DNA of 64,000 bases, taken from Diacronema lutheri. Taxonomy: Eukaryota; Haptophyta; Pavlovophyceae; Pavlovales; Pavlovaceae. Below are positions 44,501 to 55,080 of this stretch, piece by piece (the stretch's first letter is position 1; every line of letters starts with the position of its first letter). Location of the stretch: NCBI GenBank assembly GCA_019448385.1, contig JAGTXO010000043.1, positions 261,945 through 325,944 on the forward strand, read 5' to 3'. The notes beneath the pieces were generated by a model. The model was given only the letters and a program-made list of their open reading frames with translations, did not search any database and was not told the origin of the DNA. The translations under genes and the position numbers were made by a program.

Positions 44501-47500
44501 CGGCGCGCGCGCCGCACGGCGCGCGCGGCGGCGCGCACGCCAGCGACGGCTGCGGCCACGCCGCGCGCCAACACGGCCGCGGCGTGCGCCATCGCACCGA
44601 GCACGGCGCGTGGCGCGCCGAGCAAGCGCAGCAAGCGCGACGCCGTCGCGCGCGCCGGCGCACCGTGTGCAGGGGCCTCGCCAGCGCCAGCACCGACGCC
44701 GCCATCGCCGCAGCCGCAGGTGGCGTCGCCGCCGCCGCAGGCGTCGCGACGGACGCCGCCGCCGCCGAAACAATCGCCGCACACGTCGCCGCCGACGTTG
44801 CCACCCCAGCCGCCGTTGCGTGCGCAGGTGGCTGCGGCGCGTGCGTGCGGGAGGCGTGCCGTGCGGCGCGCATCACACGGGCTGCGCGACGCGAGCGACG
44901 CCGCCGGGGTCCCCGCTGCGCCAGGCGCGCCGTGCGCGCCAGCCTCGCCGGCCTCGCCGGCGCGCGGTCGCGCGCTCGCCTCGACGTGGCCGCCTCCGCC
45001 GCCATCGCCGCCGTCGAACCGGGCGGCGGAGGGCTGCCGCTCGAACCGCTCGTCGGCGTCGGCCGCCACCGCCGCCTCGCGCTCCGCCGCCGCGGCGGCC
45101 GCACGGCGCGCGTGGCGGAGCGCGCGGCCGCCGTCCGCTGCGCGGCGTGGCGGCGCGGGCGCCGCCTTCGGCGCGCGCGGCCCCTCGGCGCGCTCGCGGA
45201 GCACGGCGAGCGGCGTGCCCGTGGCGACGCTCGTGCAGACGCGCCGCAAGGCGGCGCTTACGCACGCGTGGACGACGCGCGCCGTCCGCTTGTCGGCGGC
45301 GCGCGCGGCGCGGCGCGCGGCCTTGGCGGCGGCCTTTTTGGCGCGCCTCCGCTCCGCCTGCTCCGACAGCGCGCGCGCCTGGCGCTCGGCTGCGAGCGCG
45401 TCCTCGGGCGAAACGGTCGGCCTCGGCGGCCGCGCGCGCGCGCTGCGACGCTGCGCGCTGCGGCGGTCGGACGGCGGCTGCCGCGGCGGCGAGGACGGCG
45501 GGCGCGAGCTCGGCGTGGGCGACCAATCGCCGCTGACGGTTGCGAGCGGCGCAAACGGGTTGTCGTCCCCGCGCCCCGCGGCGTGCGACAGTGCACGCGG
45601 CGTCGGGCGCCGGCCGACCGCTGGCGGGCCCCACTCGGACGGCGGCTCCGAGGGCGAGCGCGCCGTCGGCGCCGCGCGTTGCGCGGCCGGCGGCGCCTCC
45701 CGGTCCAGCGCCGCCTGCTCTCTCGCCGCGGCCTGCTCGTCACCCTCCGGCACGCCACGCGGCGCGAGCACCGCGGTGGCGCAGCGCGTCGCGTTGAGCA
45801 ACGCCGCCTCCATCTGCCGCACGCTGGCCTTGGCGCACGCCACACCCTGTCTCGCCCGGCGCAGCGCCTCGTGCGCGCGGCGCACTTCCGCGTCGGCATC
45901 TTCGCGCATGCCAAAGTGCGCCTGTTGCAGCCGCAGGTCCGCAGGGCGCCCCTGCGCGCGAGGGGCACGGGCGCGGCGGCGCGCAGGTGACGGAGCTGGC
46001 GCGCCGTTCTGCGCTGCGCGCACGCCAATCGACGGGCGCGCGCGCGGCGGGGCGCGCGCGCGCGCGCGCGCGCGCGCTGCCTACCCAGCCGCCGGCCGGC
46101 TCGCGCGAGCGCGCCAGCTGCTCCGCCGCCTCGGCGTCGAGCACGCGCTGCTGCGCCTCCTCCTCGCCCAGTGCAGCGAGGTGCAGCCGGCGGGCTGCCT
46201 TGCGGCAGTTGCCCTCCGCCTTGCCCACGGCCTTGCGCGCCGCGTCGACGGGGTCGTCGTTGGCTCTGGCGCGCCTGCGCTTGCCCTTGTCGGCGGGCGG
46301 CGGCTCGGCGCGCTGCAGCGTGCCGAGCGCGTCGTCGGCTCCGCGCGCGGCCGCCCGCGGGCGGCGGGCCCCAAAAAGCGCACCGGTCGCCGTGCGCGCC
46401 GCGCAAGCAACGACCAGCGCTGACATGCCGGCGAAGACCGCACCGCCCAGCGCCACGGTTGCCACGATGCGCAGCGTCCCGTGCGCAAGCTGCGCTGCCT
46501 CCGCCGCTTTGGCGGCCTCGCGCGCGCGCGCATCAGCGGCTCTCATCTCGTGCAGCAGCCCGGCCGCGCCGCTCGCGCCGTCGCGGCCGCGCGCGAGCTC
46601 GCACAGCACCGCCGCCGCGCGCCGCGTGGGCTCGCGCGCGAGCAGCTGCGCGCCGCCGTCGGGGCGCAGCTTCTCAACGAACTCGACAAACGTCGCGTCG
46701 CGCCAGAGGGACATGCGGAAGGCCCTGTGCACCGCCCCCTCCTGCTCGCGCATCCGCCGTGCCGCCCGCCTGCCGTCGCGCGCGTGCGCGTGCGCGGCCG
46801 CGTCGACTCCCGCGACGCCGCGCTGCGCGTCGCGCGCGGCCGACGACGGCGCCGCCGCGCTGCCCGCCAAGGGCGCCGCAGCGGCGACGCGCGCGTGCGG
46901 AGCGACGGGATCGCCGGCGGCCGGCGGCTCGGCGCGCTGCGGCGTGCCGTTTGCTCCGCGCGCGGCCGTCCCGGGGGAGGTGGCCGCGATGGCGCCGCCA
47001 GCCGCGCCGCGCGCCAGCCACGCGCATAGGCTGCCGACGAGCTCGCCGAGACCCCCGACGGTCGCCGCGGCGGCGAGTGCGCCGGGCTTGCCGGCCGACA
47101 GCGGCTCGCGAGCGTCGTCGTCGCAGCCGCCGGCACCCGTCTTGGCGAGTGCGTCGCGCTCGCCCTCGACGCCCGCCACGACCGCCGCCCCTCCGTCGTC
47201 CGCCGCGCCGGCCGCGCGCGCGGCCGGGCGCAGAGGAGGCGTGCCGGTGCAGCCGTCGCCGCTCGTCTTCGCCGTTTCCTCCACTTTGGTCACTTCGTCG
47301 CCACCTGCGCCATCTCCGACGCCGGGGCCCTTGGTCACGCTTGCCGCCATGCGCGCCGTGCCCGCCGGCCAGCCCGCCGACTGCTCGAGCGCGGCGGCGA
47401 GCGGCGCGACGCGCGTCGACTCGGGCGCGCTCTCGTCATCGGGCTCGAGCGCGTTGTGCAGGCGCGCGAGCGCGCGCTCGACGGCCGCGGCGCCACTGCC

Positions 47501-49759
47501 GGGGGCGCGGCTCGCCGCGCGCACCGCGCGCCGCCAGGCCGGCGCGAACATGAGCGCCGGCTCGAGCGCCGCGAGCGCGCGCGCCTCGCGCGCGTCGCTC
47601 GCGCCGAGGCGCGGCGGCACGCGCGCGGCTCCGCGCGGCGCGGTGCCTCGGAAGCGTGGGCTCAGCGTGTAGGCGAGGTGCTGCGGCACGCCGCGCGCCT
47701 CCGCGCGCGCGCGTCCGTCCTCGACCTCGCGCCGCGCCTTCGCGATCGCCGGCGTGGCGCGCGCGAGCCAGTCGGGGTCGGCGGGCAGGTGGATCACGAC
47801 GAGAATCGGCGCCCAGTCCAGCCGCGGGTTCTTGTGACGGTCGGGCACGACCCACACGAGCAGCACCGTGCCCTCCGCGCCGCACGCCGCCTCGTAGATC
47901 CTGGGCTGCGAGCGCCAATCGGGCCTGACGCGCAGCGCCCGCGCGTGGTCGATGGCGGCGGCGCGGTCGCCATTGAAGTGAACCGTCGTCACCTCGCCGA
48001 TGACGGACCGGCCGGACCGCCAGCAGAACACCGCGTCCGCCGACCCGCCGGCGATGGCCGCGAGCGATTCGGGCGCGGCGAGCCGCGGCAAGCCCTCGAA
48101 GGCGGCAAAGTCCTCGTGCGCATTGTACACGCCGCCCCAGCCGTCGTGCGCGTACGCGCGCGCGGCCGCTCGTACCGCGCGCGGCTGGTTCTCCACGCCC
48201 GACGTCATGTGCCATGTCGTCCCCGCGAAGCCGGGCTCGCCCAGCTCGGCCCGCACGACGGTACCGTACCCCGCGCCCTGCGTCGGGGCGGCGAGGTGGT
48301 GCATGCCCGCGCCGGTCACGCCCTCCGTGCGCTGCCGCGTGACGATCGTGCCCGTCGCGTGCGCGAAAAGCGTGTCGACCACGGCGGGCGCGCGCCCGCT
48401 GTTCGCCCGTGGCCGCGCCCTGCCCGCTTTTAGCTGCTCGGGGTCCTTGGCGTCGTACACGCGCGCGTCCGCGTCGCCCTCATCAGGCGCAGTGTAGACG
48501 CAGCGGCGTTCGAGCGGCGCCGAGCCACCGCCGTCCGCCGCCGCCGGCGAGGTTGGCGCCGCGCCCGCCGCCACCGCGCTCGTCGCCGCCGTGCCCGTCG
48601 CCACCGCCGCAGCCGCCGCGCCCGCGGGGTCGTCGTCCCCGTCCTCCGCGCCCTCCCCGTCGTCAGCGGTGGTGGCGTCGCCATCGTCCCCGTCGCCCTC
48701 GCCCCCGCCGAGGCTGCTGAATGGTCGGGGCCCCCACGCCGAGGCGGCGCGCCGCTGCGGCGCACGCGGCGGTGGCGCTCGCGACGGCGGCCTTGGCGCC
48801 GCCGCGCCGCGCGGCCTGGCCGCCGTCGACAGCGCGCGGCCTGCAGCGCCCGTGAGCGCGTCGAGCGCGGCCGTGCGTGCGATGCGGTCGTCGGGCGCGC
48901 GCAGCGCCGCCTCGACGGCCTGCAGCAGCCCGTCGGGCGCGGATCCGCCGACACTGGCATCGCACGCCTCGGCGAGCCGCGCGGCCTCGGCGAGCCGCGC
49001 GGCCTCGCGGGTGAACGGGCCGAAGCGCCTGGCGCGGTCGCCGAGCAGAGCGCCGATGGCGGCGCGGAGCGTGCGCGCGCGGGTCTCCTCGTACGCGGCC
49101 GTCGTGAGGCGCGCGAGGCGCGCGTCCAAAGCCTTCTTGATGTCGACAAGGACACTCGCGCGGCGGCCGTAGAGCGTCGATGCGCTCGCCACGACCTCGG
49201 CCGCGACTGTTGCCGCGGCGAAGCAACACGCGGCCCCACTCTGCGGGGGCGCCTTGAAGGCATCGATGGGCGGCGCTGTTCTGCCGATGCGCTGCGCAAG
49301 CTTCTTGATGAGCACGCCGGCCGCCGTGGCGTACGCCGATTCGCCGTTGCCCAAGGTGCGCGAATCGGCGAGCAGGGCGAGCGCGGCGCCGGGCGGCGCG
49401 CCGCGCTGCGCGGGCGGCGCGAGGAGCAGGTACGCCGCCGTCCAGTGCACGAGGCCGCTGGACGCGCGGAGGCAGAGCGGTAGCACGACCACGAGCACCT
49501 GCCCAAACCGGTCCGCATCCGCGCATGCTTTGCGCAGGTTGCGCAGCGCCACCTTGAGCGCATGCTGCGAGCACCCCGTGTCGCCCACCCTAACCCTGCT
49601 CGTGCCGAAATCCGCGTAACGCAGCAGGGCGATGAGGCAAGTGGATGGGACCACGTGGGGGTGGGTATCTCCCGGCGACAGAATGGTGCTGAGGGCCAGC
49701 GAGAAACTGTCCGAGCCGCCCCGCCCGCCGGGCAAAGCGTCCTTCACGGAGTCCTCCAT
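30866..49759 (-). CDS. Giant multidomain Fanzor nuclease gene
   Basis: Exons 46085-49759, 32731-45951 and 30866-32602, joined in phase 0 by introns of 133 (GTAGGC donor) and 128 bases (GTGCGC donor), give about 6,210 residues. Order from the N-terminus: a Ulp1/C48-like peptidase; an unrecognised domain near 47750-48500; one transmembrane segment (about 46420-46490); a coiled coil across intron 1; 2 kb of Arg/Ala-rich sequence; a second C48-like peptidase; degenerate C48-like modules; a YqaJ exonuclease; more degenerate modules; a chromodomain; and a C-terminal Fanzor nuclease with an acidic Asp/Gly tail ending GPKRGRR. Single-frame continuity over 13.2 kb with catalytic motifs throughout argues for real coding. 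It could still be several genes with unseen introns, or a self-processed polyprotein. Low-complexity blocks include a 27-unit GCG run (41420-41504). Confidence 0.75.
33862..34050 (-). other. Chromodomain in the giant Fanzor gene
   Basis: Reads YEVEAVVDERR, then FQFRIRWRGYDESADTWEPE and NVSSDLVAQF. The aromatic-cage positions (Y near the start, W in RWRGY, W in DTWEP) match a methyl-lysine-reading chromodomain. It lies about 85 residues upstream of the Fanzor region in the same frame. Confidence 0.88.
37150..37720 (-). other. YqaJ-type exonuclease domain in the giant gene
   Basis: Begins SPRWHDERWEEVTGSK and continues with GILGEAVALRKLAAAYG, FSPDGLAIL (Asp about 37438-37440) and VLVEVKTLT (Glu 37393-37395, Lys 37387-37389), then QLQLGMHVLGV. 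This is the full PD-(D/E)XK set of YqaJ/lambda-exonuclease-like recombination nucleases, which are common in phages and large DNA viruses. Confidence 0.85.
41420..41504 (-). repeat. GCG trinucleotide run (poly-Ala)
   Basis: About 27 consecutive GCG/CGG units coding poly-Ala in the giant gene, right after the second peptidase module and a Pro-rich linker. Such a run is prone to length change. Confidence 0.9.
41850..42470 (-). other. Ulp1/C48-like cysteine peptidase module (second copy)
   Basis: The proposed triad is His in SGHFTALRLV (about 42106-42108), Asp in VLVDTLASP and Cys in QRGATCGLAIV, with the oxyanion Gln five residues before the Cys and the Asp 46 residues before it. This spacing is close to Ulp1-family SUMO peptidases. 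The upstream segment ASGDMLASTVDACCEVVL resembles the WL-x-D entry motif. Confidence 0.65.
42590..42870 (-). repeat. Degenerate 51-54 bp coding repeats in the giant gene
   Basis: About six imperfect copies of a 17-18 residue unit (core SAFAPAADGVFPAPL) in a linker ahead of the second peptidase module. Confidence 0.8.
49150..49620 (-). other. Ulp1/C48-like cysteine peptidase module (N-terminal copy)
   Basis: Candidate His in LVHWTAAYLL, Asp in LLADSRTLG, Gln in PPQSGAACC and Cys immediately after. Asp-Cys is 46 residues and Gln-Cys is 5, identical to the copy at 41850-42470 despite little other identity. Confidence 0.55.
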
Positions 49760-51140
49760 CTGCAGACTGTGGGCACGTCAGTGTCCGGATGGCGGCCCGG
49801 ATGATACTTGGGAGAATTTACATGATGCCCTGGAGAATGCCCCGCTCTCCCACAACCAGGACCCGCCAGCGCGCCGAGCCTACTCGTTTGCCCGCGCCGC
49901 CTCTCTCTGCGCGCCCGAGCGCGGCCTCCGAGCGCGGCCAACGTCCTCCGGGGGCGTGCATCGTGGCTGCTCGGAGGGGCTGCGACGCGGCGAAAGCTCG
50001 CTGCGCGGCCGCAACGTGAGCGCGCGCGCGCGGCCGCGCGCCGGCCTGCGCTGCTCTGCACGGCCGCGCGCCGGCCTGCGCAGCCTCGTCGCGCAGCGTG
50101 AGCGCGAGCGCGCGCGAGGTGAGCTCGGCGGATGGGTGCGCGGCGGCGTTGGCGGCGGGTGCGGCGGCAGGCTGGGCGGCGGGTTTGGACGGAGAGTGTC
50201 GGGGAAGAACGGGGCGCATCCTGGCTGGGAGTTGGACGGCGCCCACCACGCGCTGGCGGATCCTGGTTGCCACCACCACCCCCCCCCCCCCCCCCCGGAG
50301 ACGAGGACCAGGGGCATGGCCGACTCGCTGCGCCGCACAGCGCGCGGCGCGCGGCATGCTGCGCGACCTCAAGCACATCCAGCCGCGCTCCGCCCACGCA
50401 ACGCGCGCAATGCCGCGTTGCACTGCAGGTGTGCACGTGCGGCTCTCACGCGCACTGTGTTGCACGAACGGCATCACGCCACCGAGCTGCGTCCGGACCA
50501 CGCGCCGCGCGCAGGCGACCACACAGGGGCGCGCCGCGCCGCGCGTGCGCGCCCTCGCAACCGTTGCAGCACGCTCTGCCTTGCACTGCGCCGAGCCGCC
50601 GCGCGCTGTGCGCGTGCATGCAGGGCGCACGCGTGCGACGAAGCGCGCGCGCGGCGAGGCGCGCGGGCGGCTCGCTGCGCGGGCGGCAACGCGCCCAGCT
50701 GCGCCCAGGCCAGGCGCGCGCCCGCGAGTGCCACCGGGACGCACTGCCCCCGCCGGGGTCGCCGCGCGCTCTGTGTGTGCGCTCGCGCGCTGCGAGCGCG
50801 GCGGAACGTTCGTGCATGGCGCGAAGAGCGCGGCACCCGAAGACGGCTGCCCCGAGCCCGCGCCGGGTGGCAGCGAGCGGCGGCACCTCCTCGGCGAGCC
50901 CGCCCCGCGCCTTCCCCTCCACGTGGCGTTTTGAGGCAGACGGACACGCGCCCACACTGCGACTGGGCACGCTGCTCGAGGCAGACACGCACCCAACGCG
51001 CGCGCACCACGCGCCCGCGTCGGCGGGCCGGTGTGAACGAGCGAGAGCTCGGTGTCGCCAACGGGGGCACGGGCGCGACTTCGGTCCGCCTCTCGACGGA
51101 CGCAGGCGACGCTGCCGGGAACTTCCCCGACGCCTGCACA
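49760..51140. other. Upstream region of the giant gene
   Basis: About 1.4 kb holding the 5' side of the giant gene. Frames are open on both strands for long distances but are Arg/Ala-rich and match nothing. A 19-C tract lies at 50279-50297. Promoter elements are not evident. Confidence 0.4.
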
Positions 51141-51664
51141 TCCAGGGCTTCGAGGTACAGAGCTGGGCAACAGTGCCGCTCGTCACCGATGAGGCGGCCA
51201 AGCTCGCTATCCTTGCTGCCCTCGGCTCCACCAAACAGCCGGGCGACCCAACGGTTCGTGATCGCCTGGCCGCCAGGTGCGAACCGCGCCCGTGCAAGCG
51301 CTTCACCCGCATTCTCCGCCCCGCTGCGGACGTCCGCCTGCCGGCCGCGAACACGGCCGGTGCGCGTTGCCGCCTGGCCCAACACGAAAACCCGCCCGCC
51401 CCCGAGGCCGCAGGTCCTACCTGCCCAAGCGCAGCCCAACGGCACGCAGACAGCCCGCCTTGGCAACCGACTCGTGCGCGAGCGCTCCGCCCTCCACAAG
51501 AGCCTGCCCCACGCCACCGCCGACGCGGAGCCAGCGCAGCCGACGCCCCTCCGCGACGCTCGCGCCGCAAGGCGCAAGGGCCCCGGCGAGACGGCGTCAA
51601 CCAAGCCCGCCGCTGGCACAGCGCCGGCACCCGGAGCCCACCCCAAGCCCCCGCGCACGCCTCG

Positions 51665-51710
<46 letters not shown>

Positions 51711-52137
51711 ATCGGCGGACCGATTGCGTTTTGGTGCGCCAGGCTCAATGCGCCATCGCAGTGGCGGGCCCGCAGACGCAGACGCTGACATGCCCAACGC
51801 TGGGCACTGAGGCCGCAGGCCGGCCCTCCTGGACCTGGCGGGCGAGCTGCCCGCGCAGCGGCCACGCGAGCCTCGCACTGACCGTGGCGGTCGCTGCCAC
51901 CGTGATAGCTGCGGGTGCGGCGGCCTTGGCCCCAACCCCATCATCCGTCTTCATCCCCGCCCTGCTCGCGCTCGCGGCCTACGTCGGCAATCCCTGCACC
52001 GGGATCCGCCCCGCGAAGTCCACACAAGACTTATCCGTGCTGCACGCCAGCCGCGCGCGCCGACGCGCGCCGCTCCCACACGCTCACCTCCGTTTCCGCG
52101 GGCGGCCCAACGCCCCCCCCCCCCCCCCCCCCCCCCC

Positions 52138-52170
<33 letters not shown>

Positions 52171-52510
52171 CAGGCGGCCATCGAGCCGCATTAGCACACC
52201 CGCCCGGGGCCTCCCGCCGCACCCGCAGCGGCTCGGCGCCTTGAATCCTCCCGTCCCCCGGGGTGAGGCCTTCAACCCGGGCCCAGCGCGCTCCGACTGC
52301 CTCACGCGCGCCAGCGCCAACCTCGGCGGCATGGTAGACCCCGAGCGAAAAGCCGCACTTCTCGCCGTCCTCGTCAGGCGCAAGTACGTTATCCTGCTCC
52401 TACTGCCGACGCGGCTCCCGCGCGCGCGGACTACTACGCCGGGCAGATCGCCGCAGACGCACGTGAGTGCACACGTGCGGACAAGGCGCACACGCTCGAC
52501 GTCCAGTTAG
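51140..52510 (+). mobile_element. Possible LINE 5' region with start of an endonuclease domain
   Basis: A plus-strand frame contains protein-like pieces: TDEAAKLAILAALGSTKQPG near 51190, a hydrophobic stretch (51880-51990), then GEAFNPGPARSDCLTRASAN followed by LGGMVDPERKAALLAVL at about 52260-52375. The NPGP phrase followed by NxGG...K..LL..L resembles the entry to the APE-type endonuclease of non-LTR retrotransposons. The frame is lost soon after, where another frame reads ADYYAGQIAADARE. C tracts of 45 (51665-51709), 25 and 30 (52113-52168) interrupt it. No reverse transcriptase is present, so if real it is a fragment. Confidence 0.3.
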
Positions 52511-52721
52511 CGCACGTGCACGTGCGCGCCACTGGTCACATTTGAGCGTCCGTGCTCGCCCACAGCGTCGCCATCCACAAGATGCGCGCTGGAGCCATCC
52601 AAGCAGGGCTCTGCCTGCTCGGCTTCCGCAAGGCAATTTGGGCCGCGGACAGCGGACAGCGGACGGCGTGCGCGTGCGAGGTGCGAAAGGAGGAAGAAGG
52701 TAGGGAGAGTTGTGTGTGTGT

Positions 52722-52757
<36 letters not shown>

Positions 52758-54181
52758 CGGCCGCCGGAGACGAGGACGCACTCACCGCTGTTGGCAATGC
52801 GCGCGTCACGGAGACAACTTGGCGGGCCTCGCACGCAGCTGGGCCGATCGCCGCCGTAGAGATGTCTGCAGCCGTCTCCGCGATGCCGATCGTCGCATCT
52901 GTTGGCACCGCTGCCATCTGCCGCACCCGCGGCCAGGCTGCCGGCAAGGTCGGCGCGTCGGGCTCCGAGCTCGGCCACGCAGGCGATGCGGCCGACGGCG
53001 GTGACGCTGAGCCCAGCGCCGGGTCCAACGGCTCCACGTCGAGCCGGCTGTGAACGAGCATGCTCGCACCACTTGCCCACGCCAGCGCGTCGGACTCAGG
53101 CACGTTGTAGATCTGCGCGGGCAACGCGCGTGCGTGCGGCAGGCGCGCGCGCGAGCTTTCAGGCCACGCGCGCGTGCCGCGCGGGAGGACGGGGCGGTCG
53201 CGGCTGCGCTCGACCGCCGGTCGCGGCACCGAGCGACCGTGCGCGCCGCCGCACGTTGTAGTCGTCGCACGGAAACCAAGCCTCGTTGCGGAGCACGATG
53301 GCGACAAGGTGCCCGCTCATCGGCCCCTCGCCCACGTGCACCACGCCGGCGACGGGGAGGTGGTCGCGCCCGCCGAGCAGCAGCCGCGGCGCGCACACGA
53401 GCGCGCGGTTGTTCTTGCACTGCGAGCCATTGCCGCGCGTCGTGCGCGGCGCCTCGACAGCAATGCTGGCTGGCGTGAGCACGCCCGAGTGGCCCGCGTT
53501 CGTGTGGCGATCCCGCGGCGGCCCAGCGGCGCCCCCCAGAGCGTGTGCAAGCGCGCGCGCCGCATCGCCGCCGACGCTGACGAGTACGGCGATGCCCTCG
53601 CCGGCCTCTGAAGGCACGGCGATCTGCTCGAGCACTGGCCCGACGCGTGTGTCGGCTTCAAAGGCCGCAGCGAGCCCGGGCACTCGGCCGAGCAGCAACC
53701 GGAAGAACTCAGCGGCATCCTGCGGCGTCCTTCGCGCGCCACGGCCCGAGATGACGTCGATGACGGACACAAGACACAGCCGTGTCGGCGCCCTGGTGTC
53801 CTCGATCAGCGTGCCAAAGTCCCGAAAACGCGCCCTCTCGACGCTGTTGGCACGGCGCGAAGCGGAGCGAAGCATCGCACGGAGCATGTTCAGGGCGAAG
53901 AGCGATTGCATAAGGACGGTCGTGTAGCACGCGCTGCCCTCGTTTTTCGCGCCTGCGCCGCGCCGCGCAGCGCCGGGTGTGCGGGGTGCGCACGCACGGT
54001 TTGCGGCGGGATGGAGAGAGGCTGGCTGGGCGCGCGCCGAGCCCGGCAAGCCGTGCAGGCGCTCACCACGCGGCACGCCGGGCACTCTCACCGGCCACAT
54101 CGGGCCGTCAAACGCGTCTTCCACAGGCTGCCGACCGACGACGTAAAACTTGCTCAAGGCGCCGCGCCGTGCACGCGCCAT
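52507..54181 (-). CDS. USP-type ubiquitin (or Ubl) peptidase
   Basis: Exons 53255-54181, 52786-53112 and 52507-52614, phase 0, give about 453 residues from Met 54181. The Cys box is NEGSACYTTVLMQSLFALN, the QDAxEF helix TPQDAAEFFRLLLG, and the His box MSGHLVAIVLRNEAWFPCDDYN, with the terminal strand on exon 2 (DALAWASGASMLVHSRL). These are the landmarks of C19 peptidases, in a small form with no zinc finger insert. A possible extra intron lies between about 53957 and 54090 (GTGAGA donor after MWP). It removes ubiquitin or a ubiquitin-like tag; the target is unknown. Intron 2 carries a 31-C tract and a canonical GTGAGT donor. Confidence 0.75.
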
Positions 54182-55080
54182 GCGCGCGCTGTTGCGGGCT
54201 GCGCAGCAGGGACGACGGGGGAATTGGCGAGCGAGGGTTGGGCGCAGATCGGCGTGGTGGCGCGGCAAGACGAGCGCGCGCCGGGCGCCTGGCGCGGAGG
54301 CGCCCCGCGCGAGGACGCGAGCCGCTTCTCGCACCGGACGGGCGCCCACGCGCAAGCCGGCTTTCGAGGGCTGGTGGATGGTGGCAGATGCCGAAACGGA
54401 CACATGGAATGATGCGTCGGCGGCGCGAGCGCGGGACGATCTTGCCCGGGCAATTTTGCGCACGCTGCCAGCGCGCGTATGCGTGCGCATGCAGCGGGCG
54501 GCGCGCACGTTGCGCGTGACGGGGCGCCGAGCGGCACACCGGCGGGGACGCGCTCGCCGCTGCCGTGGCATCGTACGCTGCCTGCGTGCTGGCCCGCACG
54601 CACGTTGCCGGCGCGAGGGGACGGCGAGTGCGCCTCGGCCGAACAGGCGCGAACGTTACGCCCGAGCGCGTGGCCGGGCCCCGCCGACTGCACGCAGCGC
54701 CGGCCCAGGCGCGCATCCGCCCGACGCGGATTTGGACGACGCATCGACCGGCACGCCGAGCGTCTGCGCCCGCCTCGCGGCCGGTCGCGCCGGCCCCTCT
54801 TCGGCCCGAGGCCGCACGTCCGCCGCGCGCCGCTTTGGCGCGCGGCGCGGCGCTCCCGGAACGCGCATGGCACACGCGCGGTGCGCGGGCACGCCCGCAA
54901 CGCGCCATTCCAGCGCGAGCAGTTCGGCAAGCTTGCAGCGCGCGAGCAGCCGGGCATGTGCCGCGGAAACACAGTTCGCTGTGTGCGCCGGCCGCGACGA
55001 CACGGCGTAGCGGCGCGAGGCTGGCCGCCGGGGCCACGGGCGTACTGCCGTGGCGCGACGCCATGGTATGAGCAATAATT
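54182..55080. other. Region between the USP and PIF1-type genes
   Basis: About 900 bases. A minus-strand frame remains open upstream of the USP start as far as 54571 but is mostly Arg/Ala. No domain, RNA or mobile-element end is recognised. Confidence 0.4.

Noticed and set aside
51665-52168. Poly-Pro protein segments from C tracts
   Set aside because: Homopolymer runs are open in all frames and do not by themselves indicate coding.
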